A stretch of DNA of 12,789 nt from Tannerella sp. (GTDB lineage Bacteria > Bacteroidota > Bacteroidia > Bacteroidales > Tannerellaceae). A program made the position numbers and the translations under genes. The DNA lies in NCBI GenBank assembly GCA_031277235.1, contig JAITMT010000171.1:1-12789 (forward strand), given 5' to 3'. Below are positions 1-8,005 of the stretch, piece after piece (position 1 is the stretch's first letter; each line of letters opens with the position of its first letter). The notes under the pieces are model-generated. The model saw only the letters and a program-made list of their open reading frames with translations, had not been told where the DNA came from and did no database searches.

Positions 1-474
1 ATAGACTTTTTTGTCCTCATAGTTTTCGAGAATCAGGTGCAAAATCTGTTCTTCGGTATATTTAACCATTTTTTCGCCGGTAGCATAAGAAAAAGCCTCG
101 CCGGCGCGGGCGTAGAGCAAACGGAGAAAATCGTAGATTTCGGTTGTGGTTCCCACTGTTGAGCGCGGACTGCGATTCGTCGTTTTCTGTTCGATGGAAA
201 TTACCGGACTTAATCCCGTGATTTTATCCACATCAGGGCGTTCCATATTGCCCAGAAACGAGCGGGCGTAGGACGAAAATGTTTCGATATACCGGCGTTG
301 GCCTTCGGCGAAAATGGTATCGAAAGCCAGCGACGATTTGCCGCTGCCGCTCATTCCCGTAATGACTGTCAATTGATTGCGGGGTATATCCACGTCTATA
401 TTTTTCAGGTTGTGAACGCGCGCCCCAAACACGCTAATCACGCCTGTTTCCGTCTGTATTTTGTCTTCTGTCAT
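1..474 (-). CDS. uvrA: UvrA, excinuclease ABC subunit A (N-terminal 158 residues, runs off the window)
   Basis: UvrA is the DNA-binding ATPase that finds bulky DNA lesions and loads UvrB in nucleotide excision repair. The visible part starts at ATG 474 (MTEDKIQTETG) and stays open to the left edge, so the gene continues outside the window. Residues 40-47 are the UvrA Walker A, GMSGSGKS, followed by SLAFDTIFAEGQRRY and SSYARSFLG, which are diagnostic of UvrA. The stretch around residues 97-115 (KTTNRSPRSTVGT and on) is the conserved region after the first ATPase half-motif. Near residue 122 (YARAGEAFSYATGEKM) the cysteines that form a zinc site in some other UvrA proteins are absent. It lies downstream of the lytic transglycosylase, with a heptamer repeat in between. 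I saw no TAnnTTTG box directly upstream. Confidence 0.96.
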   Translation of the reverse strand, partial: MTEDKIQTETGVISVFGARVHNLKNIDVDIPRNQLTVITGMSGSGKSSLAFDTIFAEGQRRYIETFSSYARSFLGNMERPDVDKITGLSPVISIEQKTTNRSPRSTVGTTTEIYDFLRLLYARAGEAFSYATGEKMVKYTEEQILHLILENYEDKKVY

Positions 475-485
475 CTTAATTGATC

Positions 486-610
486 GTTTGAGGTTTGAGG
501 TTTGAGGTTCAAAGTTCAAGGTTCAAAGAGAGTCGCTACTGAATAGAATTTTCAAATCTTCAAATCTTCAAATTTTCAAATCTTTGAACCTTGAACCTTG
601 AACCTTAAAC
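486..610. repeat. Inverted heptamer repeat with an octamer-repeat loop
   Basis: Six heptamers of the form GTTTGAG/GTTCAAR run from 486 to 527. The facing arm at 581-610 is built of TTGAACC heptamers. Arms 500-529 and 581-610 are reverse complements at 28 of 30 positions. The 51-base loop holds four copies of the octamer TTCAAATC/T (551-582). In RNA this could form a long hairpin between the lytic transglycosylase stop codon and uvrA. It might act as a terminator, an mRNA-stabilising element or a repeat-expansion site; the sequence does not decide between these. Confidence 0.85.
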
Positions 611-1578
611 TAATTAACAACCCACCGCCTGTCATGCACATAAGTATTTGATCCATCGTAAAATAACCTGTTCTTATTGGGAATCAGTATTGTATAACTG
701 CCGCCCCGCGTTTCGAGTTTGGTATCGCGTAGCCAGGGATTGAAAAATTTCAAATCAAGATACGTAATTCCATTATCCTGAGCAAATTGAATCAAATCGG
801 GAATATCCTTGGTAACACGCACTTCCTTGCAGTCAATCGGGCGATACAGATTTTCAGCCTGCAACACGTAACCGTATTTGTACGGATTTTCAAAAATCAG
901 TTTGGCGGCAAAAATGCGGTAGGAATAGCGTGTCGTCTCTTCGACCATGTACAGATTCAGCACCGAATTTTCGTTTTGCCGGGAAAGATGTTCCGAAATA
1001 CGCCCCATTCCCGCATTGTAGGAGGCGGCTACGGCAAGCCAGTCGCCGTATTTGCGATACGCTTCCTTCAAATACAGGCAAGCCGCTTCGGTAGCCTGCG
1101 ACACGCTGCGCCGCTCGTCAACCTGCGGCGTGATGCGCAAACCGTACTGTTTTCCCGTACTTTCCATAAATTGCCACAAACCGATTGCCCGCGCGGGAGA
1201 AGTCGCGTTCGGGTCGAGGTTGCTTTCTATGACGGCAAGATATTTGAAATCGTCGGGAATACCGTTTCGTTTCAGAATCGGCTCAATCACAGGAAAATAA
1301 CGATTGGCGCGCTTGATAAGCAACATCGTCGAAGAATGCTGGTAGGTGAAAGACGTCAATTCCCGGTCTATGCCTTCGTGCGCGTTGTATCGTGTCAAAT
1401 CTATTCTTTCGCCGCAAAACCGGACTTCGCCGGGAATTTCGGGCGACACCGAAAACGACGACACGACGGGCTTCGATTCGATGACTTTCTCCGAATCGTG
1501 CGACCCTGTAAAAATATAAGCCGTTAAGCCTGTGAGGCTTACGATTAATATGCCTGTAATGATTTTATGTATGTTCAT
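610..1578 (-). CDS. Lytic transglycosylase with SLT (GH23) domain, MltD-like
   Basis: This enzyme cleaves the MurNAc-GlcNAc bond of peptidoglycan, leaving 1,6-anhydro-MurNAc ends, and acts in the envelope. The N-terminus has a basic start and a hydrophobic stretch (residues about 5-24) that would be a signal peptide or anchor. The SLT domain spans about residues 95-215. E118 in AVIESNLDP is the expected catalytic acid, GLWQFM (133-138) and AASYNAG (184-190) are the other hallmark motifs. The C-terminal 80 residues (IPDLIQFAQDNGITYLDLKF and on) resemble the helical tail of Bacteroidetes MltD-type proteins; I see no classic LysM repeat. It starts at ATG 1578, 12 bases after the stop of the T9SS protein, and so probably shares its transcript. 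Confidence 0.92.
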   Translation of the reverse strand: MNIHKIITGILIVSLTGLTAYIFTGSHDSEKVIESKPVVSSFSVSPEIPGEVRFCGERIDLTRYNAHEGIDRELTSFTYQHSSTMLLIKRANRYFPVIEPILKRNGIPDDFKYLAVIESNLDPNATSPARAIGLWQFMESTGKQYGLRITPQVDERRSVSQATEAACLYLKEAYRKYGDWLAVAASYNAGMGRISEHLSRQNENSVLNLYMVEETTRYSYRIFAAKLIFENPYKYGYVLQAENLYRPIDCKEVRVTKDIPDLIQFAQDNGITYLDLKFFNPWLRDTKLETRGGSYTILIPNKNRLFYDGSNTYVHDRRWVVN

Positions 1579-1590
1579 AATTTTTTAACT

Positions 1591-2937
1591 TTAAAATGTT
1601 TCTTCTCCGTTACTGTCCGTTTCCAAATCAATCTTTCTGCCTCTGAAAACGTTTACATCTCCTTTGCGGGTGTGATTTCTGCCGTCAGTTCCCTGATATT
1701 CAATGATATAATAATATGCTCCTGCCGGAACGTATTTGCCTCTGTACATTCCGTCCCATCCCTGCGAAGGGTCTGTCCAGTGAAACAGTTCGTTGCCCCA
1801 GCGGTTGAAAATCCAGCCCTGAAACTTCACGACGGAACTGTGTTTCACCCTGAAAATATCATTGATTCCGGGCGTAACGCCGGGCGAAAAAGCGTTCGGA
1901 ATCTCCATCACGGTCTCGGTGATACTGATTTCAAACTGATTTTCATCGCTGTAGCACGTTCCGGTGCGGTCGCTCACTTCGAGCACGACCCGGTAAGCGC
2001 CGACGCGGTCGAACGTATAGACAAAATCTTCCGAATTGAAGTTCACAATAGGGTTTTCCGTGTTTTCGTCCTTGATAATTTTCCAGTTGAACAGCGCGGC
2101 GGTCGGCGTGTTCGCGTATGCGGAAAACTGAATTTCCACCGGCGCCGACAGGACGTTGTCTTCCTCCGAACTCGACTGTCCGCTGCTCGTAATCAGGGTA
2201 TCGGCATGGACTTCGATGGCTTTTGCCTGATAAAAAGGCGTTGAAACCGTTTGTCCGACACCGAAATATTCGGCAAACTTGTCGCCCTCCAGCGTGATTT
2301 CCGTATCAATCAAAGGCGGAGGAAACGAAGTGGCAAAAGGATCGGTAACAGTCTCATTCACATACTGTTCCGATGAAAACGTCTGTGTTTCTTCGTTCCA
2401 GCGCAGCGTTGCAAAACGGACGGTAAATTCGCGTTCCAGCGTCGTCGGCGTTCCCACCGGATTGTTGTAAATCAGGTCGGGAATATCCGCATCGCCCGCC
2501 AAACGAACGGCAAAGCAGGGATCGGCTTCCGAGGAAACGCTCAAACTGCGAACGTCGGAAACATATTTACTGTAGTCCATAATCCAGACATAATGCCGCA
2601 TCGCCCCGTTTTCATCCACATAATAGCCGTAACCGTCCTCGACATTGGAAACGGTCGAAGTCGTGCCGTTCTGGGTCGAAGCCACCGGTTCGGGCGCCAA
2701 ATCATCAACCCGCGTCCTGTAGCGATACCAGCGATGCGACGTGGATTGGGACGTGTAACTGATTTGCACGTTGTCCATCCCGTAAACGAGAAAAACCTGT
2801 ATTCTGAAATTGGTATTATCCTGCGCCAGTAGCGGCGTTTTTTCTCCGCCGCTTACCGTATATTGTGCGTATATCACATTGATACACAGCATAAATATAA
2901 AGAAAATACCTGTTTTATTAAATCTTCTAATGTCCAT
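1591..2937 (-). CDS. Secreted protein with PKD-like fold and T9SS type B C-terminal sorting domain
   Basis: The function of the N-terminal part is unknown; the protein is likely exported and anchored or released by the type IX secretion system. I place the start at ATG 2937, giving 448 residues, because it begins a clean signal peptide (MDIRRFNKTG, then FFIFMLCINVIYA, cleavage before QYTVSG). An upstream in-frame ATG at 3036 would put 33 extra residues ahead of the signal peptide and lies upstream of the promoter. Residues about 260-340 look like a PKD-type beta sandwich (VEIQFSAYANTPT, FDRVGAYRVVLEVSD). Residues about 345-435 form the gliding-motility-associated (CHU_C-like, type B) sorting domain, with IPNAFSPG, NDIFRV, IFNRWGNELF, WDGMYRGKYVPAGAYYYII. 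A short acidic tail follows. It is probably co-transcribed with the lytic transglycosylase. Confidence 0.9.
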   Translation of the reverse strand: MDIRRFNKTGIFFIFMLCINVIYAQYTVSGGEKTPLLAQDNTNFRIQVFLVYGMDNVQISYTSQSTSHRWYRYRTRVDDLAPEPVASTQNGTTSTVSNVEDGYGYYVDENGAMRHYVWIMDYSKYVSDVRSLSVSSEADPCFAVRLAGDADIPDLIYNNPVGTPTTLEREFTVRFATLRWNEETQTFSSEQYVNETVTDPFATSFPPPLIDTEITLEGDKFAEYFGVGQTVSTPFYQAKAIEVHADTLITSSGQSSSEEDNVLSAPVEIQFSAYANTPTAALFNWKIIKDENTENPIVNFNSEDFVYTFDRVGAYRVVLEVSDRTGTCYSDENQFEISITETVMEIPNAFSPGVTPGINDIFRVKHSSVVKFQGWIFNRWGNELFHWTDPSQGWDGMYRGKYVPAGAYYYIIEYQGTDGRNHTRKGDVNVFRGRKIDLETDSNGEETF

Positions 2938-2958
2938 ATTTTTTATCGAAACGGACTT

Positions 2959-2988
2959 CAAAGATACGTATTTTTTATGAACCGGCAA
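2959..2988 (-). promoter_or_regulatory. Bacteroidetes-type promoter for the T9SS protein gene
   Basis: On the minus strand TATCTTTG (2966-2959) matches the Bacteroidetes -7 consensus TAnnTTTG. TTG (2988-2986) lies 19 bases upstream, in the -33 position. Initiation a few bases past the box would give a leader of roughly 15 bases before ATG 2937, which supports that start and excludes the ATG at 3036. Confidence 0.7.
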
Positions 2989-3050
2989 GCGGGACGTTGT
3001 GTGATTTTGCAAAAATAATCCTGTCGGGGGTTCCAAAACATCACGCTAAA

Positions 3051-4004
3051 TCATGAAAATCTCTTTAAGATCAACAAAAATGAAAGTAAGGAGAACGAAC
3101 AAAGCAACAGATGTATGGGGATTAATAGGAATGCCGTTAATTTGCTGCATTGATATGTCTCCGCCAAATAATTCAATTCCGTGCTGAAAAGTTTCGCGTA
3201 TGCCTTGTTTCTTGCTTGCCTGGTGTCAATGAATAAAAATCTCCAATAGACAACAAGTATTTTATGGACAAATTTGTTTCGGGGTTTGTAGGATAATACA
3301 AAATTCAAAGAACGCCATTTTGAGATTGGTTCCGGAATTTTTATTGTTTCTGCATCATACTGCCGTTTTAATTTCACATTTACTGCCGTAACAATCCGTT
3401 CAAAATGAAATGTTTTTGCAATCATTGCCAGTTCTGCCATTTCCGAACCGGAAAAATTATTCCGGATGAGATATAAATCGTGCAGCCATTTGTCGTTTGA
3501 AAAAAAGTGAAGACAATAGTGTTGCGCCAGATAAATCCATTCATCAACGGGATTCAAGAACGCTATCCTTGTATTGTTATATGTTTTTGTCTGCAATCGG
3601 GACATTGCAAAATCCGTAAAATTTTCGTCCGAATCCTGAAAATTCTTTTTATTAATCAGGCTTGTGTGAATATCCAAATCGTAAAAACGGGGGTCCGGAT
3701 TGACCATATCGAATTTATGCTTGGCAGCGAGCCGGATATTCAGTCTCCGGTGATTTTTTCTGAAACGATAGCCGATGCTTTCAAGTTTCTCAACCAGATT
3801 CGGGACATTTTTTTCTTCGACAAAAAAATCAATGTCCGCTATATTGCGCGCATAATCGTCTCTGTAAATGCCAAAAAGCAACGATATTCCCTTCAACGGC
3901 ACAATGGGACAGTCGTCGCCACACAACGCTACAATCTTATGGAACTGATTTACAAGCATTGTGTTCCTTACAAATTCCATTTCATCGGGTTCGTTCCGGT
4001 ACAT
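3051..4004 (-). CDS. Nucleotidyltransferase family protein (NTP_transf_5-like)
   Basis: This belongs to the uncharacterised nucleotidyltransferase family often found in RiPP clusters, notably lasso clusters that also carry an HPr-kinase-like gene. Visible marks are VPLKGISLLFGIY (about residues 35-47) and RNIADIDFFV (53-62), where D57 and D59 would be the metal-binding acidic pair. It has 317 residues, close to the family norm. The C-terminus ends in a strongly hydrophobic run (about residues 287-313, AFLLIPIHLLLC and on) that looks like a membrane segment and may anchor it near the exporter. The ATG at 4004 overlaps the ABC gene by 37 bases; an ATG at 3980 (MEFVRNTM) is a possible alternative. 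It is the last gene of the operon. A role in extending a phosphate placed by the kinase is inferred from lasso systems. Confidence 0.82.
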   Translation of the reverse strand: MYRNEPDEMEFVRNTMLVNQFHKIVALCGDDCPIVPLKGISLLFGIYRDDYARNIADIDFFVEEKNVPNLVEKLESIGYRFRKNHRRLNIRLAAKHKFDMVNPDPRFYDLDIHTSLINKKNFQDSDENFTDFAMSRLQTKTYNNTRIAFLNPVDEWIYLAQHYCLHFFSNDKWLHDLYLIRNNFSGSEMAELAMIAKTFHFERIVTAVNVKLKRQYDAETIKIPEPISKWRSLNFVLSYKPRNKFVHKILVVYWRFLFIDTRQARNKAYAKLFSTELNYLAETYQCSKLTAFLLIPIHLLLCSFSLLSFLLILKRFS

Positions 4005-5674
4005 TCTATTTTTCCATTTTCAATTTCGTAAAGATTTTCAGCCTCTTGCAGCAGTAGCCGGTCGTGGCTGACGCAAATAACCAACTTGTCTTTGGCAATT
4101 TTCTTGATGCACTCGATTATTTTTTCCGCATTTTCCCGGTCCAGATTACTTGTTACCTCGTCGAAAAATATGAGTTTCGCCTGTTTCACAAGCGCTCTGA
4201 TCAAAGCAATCCTTTGTTTCTCGCCTGTGGAAAGTTGCCGTTCCTTTTTTCCGATTTTTACGGAGAACAACTCTTTTTCCGTCTTTGCCAAATGCGATAA
4301 GTCAAAATCATTCATCAAGTTAAGAACGTATTGTGCGTCCGGCGTCCTGTCAAAAAACAGGTTTTCGGCAAGCGTTCCTTCAAAAATAAACGGTTCCTGT
4401 TCTACCAAACCTGTTTTCGACAGCAAATTTTCTTCATTGAACGAATTTATATTTTTCCCGTTGAGGAGAATTGCGCCGGTATCCGGCAATCGCAACCCCA
4501 TGCAAAGCGTGATAAGCGTCGTTTTTCCCGTTCCGCTGCGTCCTTTCACGACATTCAGTTCACCCTGTCGGAATGTGATGTTGGCATTTTCAAAAATAGG
4601 CTGTTTGGTATTGGCGTATGAAAATCCGATGTTTTGCAGTGACAGCGTTTGAATGTCTTCATCAAAATGATTTGTATTTGCGCTTTGCCCGACGGGATAT
4701 TCCAAAATGTCAATCATTCGTTTGGCGGCGCTTTCTGTTCCTGCCAATTGCATATACCCGTAAATTATTTTCAAAATTTCTCCCCTGACAAATAAAATTG
4801 CGGCGGGAAAAAGTATCAGCGTACCGATGTTGAAGCCGGTTCCCGTAATTTTTCCGTGAGTGGCGATGACAATAAAGAGGACGGTAACGGAAATAGTCAG
4901 AATTTCGATAATCAGGGATTGCGCGGCGCTTATTTTAGCCATTTTTTTGCTTAGACCGCACAATTCTTTTGAAACGCCGATTAAGTTTTTTTCAACAAAC
5001 CGGGTAGCGTTTGAAGCCAAAAAAACTCTGTAGCCGCTCAGCCATTCGGAAAAATAGTTGTGCAAATCACCGATCCGGTTATAACTTTTTTTGTTTAATT
5101 CCTTGATTTTCCTTCTGAACAATACAACGCCCGCTACTACCGTTAAGATCAAAACCATACCGATAACTGTAAGTTTGGCAGATGCGAAAAACAATACGGC
5201 GACAAATCCCAAAACCGTAACCGGCGCTTTTATAAATGAGTTGTAAACCATTGGAATCAAACTTGTTATCATGTTTGACTCCAAACTCATTGTCATAATG
5301 ATTCTATTGTCAATACAATCGGAAATATACGGATATGGCAAACCGGAAATTTTTTTAACGCAACTAATTTCAATATTCCGTTTCACATTGGGCATCGTAT
5401 ATCCCATGATGAATCCCGAAGCGGTTTTTATAAGCATGCCGCCGGTTATCAAACCGAAAAAAACGGTTAAATCTGTTACATTCAACAAATTATTGAAATC
5501 GAGTTGGTGGTTGTCCATGTAGTTTTTGAAAAACCAGGCGACTATGGCGGGCAACAATCCTGCCGCGATACTGAGAACACTTGCAAGTATGATTTTGCCG
5601 TGCTGCCCGCCTGCCATTTTCCAGACAAATTTCAAGGTGTTGATTTCACGCTTTATGTCTTCTCGCCGTTTCAT
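3968..5674 (-). CDS. ABC exporter, fused membrane and ATPase domains
   Basis: A 568-residue half-transporter that probably exports the finished peptide. The membrane part spans about residues 25-310 with hydrophobic segments near 28-50, 70-92, 150-165, 168-186, 252-272 and 282-298. The ATPase domain has Walker A GRSGTGKT (378-385), Q-loop Q426 (VEQEPFIF), signature LSTGE (481-485; the usual LSGGQ is altered), Walker B LIFFDE (501-506) and H537 (CVSHD). There is no N-terminal C39 peptidase domain, so leader removal must come from elsewhere, fitting the B2-like peptidase at the head of the operon. Its ATG lies 29 bases inside the preceding radical SAM gene, which indicates coupled translation. 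Half-transporters of this type act as dimers. The substrate is inferred from context. Confidence 0.93.
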   Translation of the reverse strand: MKRREDIKREINTLKFVWKMAGGQHGKIILASVLSIAAGLLPAIVAWFFKNYMDNHQLDFNNLLNVTDLTVFFGLITGGMLIKTASGFIMGYTMPNVKRNIEISCVKKISGLPYPYISDCIDNRIIMTMSLESNMITSLIPMVYNSFIKAPVTVLGFVAVLFFASAKLTVIGMVLILTVVAGVVLFRRKIKELNKKSYNRIGDLHNYFSEWLSGYRVFLASNATRFVEKNLIGVSKELCGLSKKMAKISAAQSLIIEILTISVTVLFIVIATHGKITGTGFNIGTLILFPAAILFVRGEILKIIYGYMQLAGTESAAKRMIDILEYPVGQSANTNHFDEDIQTLSLQNIGFSYANTKQPIFENANITFRQGELNVVKGRSGTGKTTLITLCMGLRLPDTGAILLNGKNINSFNEENLLSKTGLVEQEPFIFEGTLAENLFFDRTPDAQYVLNLMNDFDLSHLAKTEKELFSVKIGKKERQLSTGEKQRIALIRALVKQAKLIFFDEVTSNLDRENAEKIIECIKKIAKDKLVICVSHDRLLLQEAENLYEIENGKIECTGTNPMKWNL

Positions 5675-6635
5675 TTTCCCTGTTATTGGTGAAATTTTTA
5701 GTTTTATTTCTAAATCTTGGAATCAGACAATTTTTGCAGAGCGGCAATTTATCCCACCGTTGCAGTAAGAAATATTTCCTGTACAGTTTTGCCTGTTTGC
5801 CGTTATATATCTCGCTATATTTGTTTTCGAGCATGTTTCCGATCATCATTTTCCCGGAATAATCGAAACTGCACATCGAAACATCGCCTGTCCAAAAAAC
5901 GGATAAAATTCCGTGTATGTACAGGCAGGATTGGCGTTTATTCTGGATACGGCTCAAATCTCCGGTATAAAAATGATCGGGCCAGGGAAATTTTGAACCG
6001 AAAGACAGGTTTTTCAGGCGCTTGAATTGGGAAAAAAGTTTGTCGGAGATAGCCTGCCTGTCGCTCTCGTTATCATACATGATGTTTAGATCGTATTTTC
6101 TGTTTTTTTCTGCGAAGACAGCATCTATTTCGTGCAGAAATTCAAGCGCCTTTTCATATTTTGCAGGCTGCCGTATGTCTTCATACCATTCCTTGTTTAT
6201 AATATCCATCGAAAACGAAAAGCGGACTTTTTTATAGGACAATATTTTTCTTAACATTTCCATATCCACGTTATAACCGTTTGAAAACAGGGTGGCGACA
6301 ACTCCCTTCAAGGATTCGATTTGGCTGACGAAAAAATCCAAATCTTTGTTCAGCATGGGTTCGCCGTGCAGGTAGAGATTTATATCCTTAATCGGCAAAT
6401 CTATGTTACTCAATATTTTAGTAAATGTTTCCCTGCTCATGAATCCTTTTTCCCTGCCTTCGTTATTACTGTTTCCGTGCGGGCAGCAACTGCATCTCAA
6501 ATTGCAAATATTGGTCGGTTCTATAATAATTGTTCTCGGAACTTCCTTATTGTAGCCTTGCCGAATGATACCGTCAATTATTGCGGGTCTGATCCGACGA
6601 AAAAAATTGCGTATTATTTTTGCTATTTTCTTCAT
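5646..6635 (-). CDS. Radical SAM protein with shortened SPASM-like C-terminus (fourth rSAM of the operon)
   Basis: The protein has 329 residues. C44, C48 and C51 (CNLRCSCC) form the CxxxCxxC site for the SAM-binding 4Fe-4S cluster, with HGEP (90-93) as the SAM-binding motif. The C-terminal region has C237, C255, C300 and C303 (CKNC), enough for one auxiliary cluster; this differs from the richer SPASM sets of the other three enzymes. The N-terminus (MKKIAKIIRNFFRRIRPAII) is basic and amphipathic. It is not a close paralogue of the tandem pair upstream. The ATG overlaps the preceding stop as ATGA (6635-6632). A modifying role on the Tyr-rich peptide is inferred; the reaction cannot be told from sequence. 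Confidence 0.9.
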   Translation of the reverse strand: MKKIAKIIRNFFRRIRPAIIDGIIRQGYNKEVPRTIIIEPTNICNLRCSCCPHGNSNNEGREKGFMSRETFTKILSNIDLPIKDINLYLHGEPMLNKDLDFFVSQIESLKGVVATLFSNGYNVDMEMLRKILSYKKVRFSFSMDIINKEWYEDIRQPAKYEKALEFLHEIDAVFAEKNRKYDLNIMYDNESDRQAISDKLFSQFKRLKNLSFGSKFPWPDHFYTGDLSRIQNKRQSCLYIHGILSVFWTGDVSMCSFDYSGKMMIGNMLENKYSEIYNGKQAKLYRKYFLLQRWDKLPLCKNCLIPRFRNKTKNFTNNRENETARRHKA

Positions 6636-8005
6636 AAGGCAGATTTATAGGATAAACAGGCGCCTTGACATAATTTTCGCGCATACAAAAAACAATCATT
6701 GCATTTTTCATACAAAGGTTTTGAAAGCAACGGAACAATGTTTCTTGAACAGAAAGCCTCAATTTCTCCCCAAGCGGTTTGTGGCGTAAATGCCAGGGAT
6801 TGGTCTGTAATTCCGAGACAGGGATTAAATCGCATATCGCAATTTATACTGACATTGCGGGTATTTTGCCGCTCGTAAACATTGCACAAGGGTTGAAATG
6901 GATGTCGAGCCAACAGGTATGAACTCATTTTATCGTCGAAAATACACAGCGGAACGGGCTTTGCAAACGACAGGGAAACATTGTTTTCTTCCGCTTTTTT
7001 TATCATGTCAGCGATAACGGTCGCGAATTTTGAAAAATCGTGATGCGACACAAATTGATTCCGGGCTTTTTCTCCGGGGAAAGTCAGAGCGATATTCAGC
7101 GCCGGAATCTGATGTTCCTGCATAAGGTCCAACCACTTTTCCCATTTGGGATTTTCACCGGAAATATTTCCCCTGAAAGCCAGTTCGATTTCCTGTTTTT
7201 TGGCATACCCGATATTGGCGGACAGCAGGTTTTCAAGATGCCGGTTTTCGAAGGTTTGGTCTGTCAGGTGGATAAAAATCCTGTCAATAATGTTTTTGCG
7301 GAAATTCTCGAATTTACAACAATCAACGGTCATGTTGGAAGCAAAATAAACAGTAAAATCATATGCATTGATCATAGCCAGCAACCCGTCAAACCGGGAA
7401 TGGACAAGCGGTTCGCCGCCGCAAAGCGAAAGTTTTTTAACATGATTTGTTTTTGCCCACTGCAAAATCATTTCAAAATCATTCACCGGCATTTCTCTGG
7501 GCTGCAAATCTTTTGAGAAGCAATAGGCGCAACTCAAATTGCAGTTTCCCGTAATGAAAATCATTAACTGTCTCTCTTCTTCCGCATCAATGATTTCCGG
7601 CGAATGATATTCCGGATAATTTTGCCGCAAATCCGGAATAATACCGTCAAAACAGGCTGCCAATCGGTTTATGAATAATGCCTTTTGCTTTTCGGTTTCT
7701 ATTTCCGCAAAATATTCGCTCAATTTTTCCAGCAATAAGGCGTGTTCTCCGGCATATCGGGCGAACAAGGCATATTTTTTGTGCGGATCAAAACTCTCCG
7801 CCGGCAGGAAACCTTTATTCAGCGAAGGGAAACGCTGCTGTGCAAACAGTATCAAGTCCGGATTGTTATCGTCCTTGAAAATCACGTCAAAAAACAACCG
7901 GCTGAAAAGGTCAAACCTGTCAACAATCGTTTTTGCGGCAATCTTGTTAAAATGCAGGTTCCCGGATTTTAACAACGACAATATCTGTTCGGAGTCGAAA
8001 ATCAT
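6632..8005 (-). CDS. Radical SAM/SPASM enzyme with a 145-residue N-terminal extension (third rSAM)
   Basis: The protein has 457 residues. Residues 1-145 are a mostly helical extension that I do not recognise. The radical SAM core then begins with LMIFITGNCNLSCAYC, where C155, C159 and C162 bind the catalytic cluster and GGEP (196-199) follows. The C-terminal part carries C354, C374, C389, C396, C435, C438, C446 and C450, with the final CxxCx7CxxxC pattern typical of SPASM domains holding two auxiliary clusters. The organisation (N-terminal domain, rSAM, SPASM) is like peptide maturases that install thioethers or carbon-carbon links, but the core peptide has no Cys, so sactionine-type thioethers are excluded for this precursor. 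The gene overlaps the kinase stop as ATGA (8005-8002). The extension could be a substrate-binding domain. Confidence 0.93.
   Translation of the reverse strand: MIFDSEQILSLLKSGNLHFNKIAAKTIVDRFDLFSRLFFDVIFKDDNNPDLILFAQQRFPSLNKGFLPAESFDPHKKYALFARYAGEHALLLEKLSEYFAEIETEKQKALFINRLAACFDGIIPDLRQNYPEYHSPEIIDAEEERQLMIFITGNCNLSCAYCFSKDLQPREMPVNDFEMILQWAKTNHVKKLSLCGGEPLVHSRFDGLLAMINAYDFTVYFASNMTVDCCKFENFRKNIIDRIFIHLTDQTFENRHLENLLSANIGYAKKQEIELAFRGNISGENPKWEKWLDLMQEHQIPALNIALTFPGEKARNQFVSHHDFSKFATVIADMIKKAEENNVSLSFAKPVPLCIFDDKMSSYLLARHPFQPLCNVYERQNTRNVSINCDMRFNPCLGITDQSLAFTPQTAWGEIEAFCSRNIVPLLSKPLYEKCNDCFLYARKLCQGACLSYKSAL

Noticed and set aside
787..1527. Long plus-strand open frame (246 codons) opposite the lytic transglycosylase
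   Set aside because: It is antisense to a gene with clear SLT motifs and its translation shows no recognisable domain.
1567..2244. Plus-strand open frame of 225 codons opposite the T9SS protein
   Set aside because: The minus strand encodes a signal peptide and sorting domain; the plus-strand product looks like antisense noise.
2938..3036. N-terminal extension of the T9SS protein from ATG 3036
   Set aside because: It would place 33 residues ahead of a clear signal peptide, and the promoter lies downstream of that ATG.
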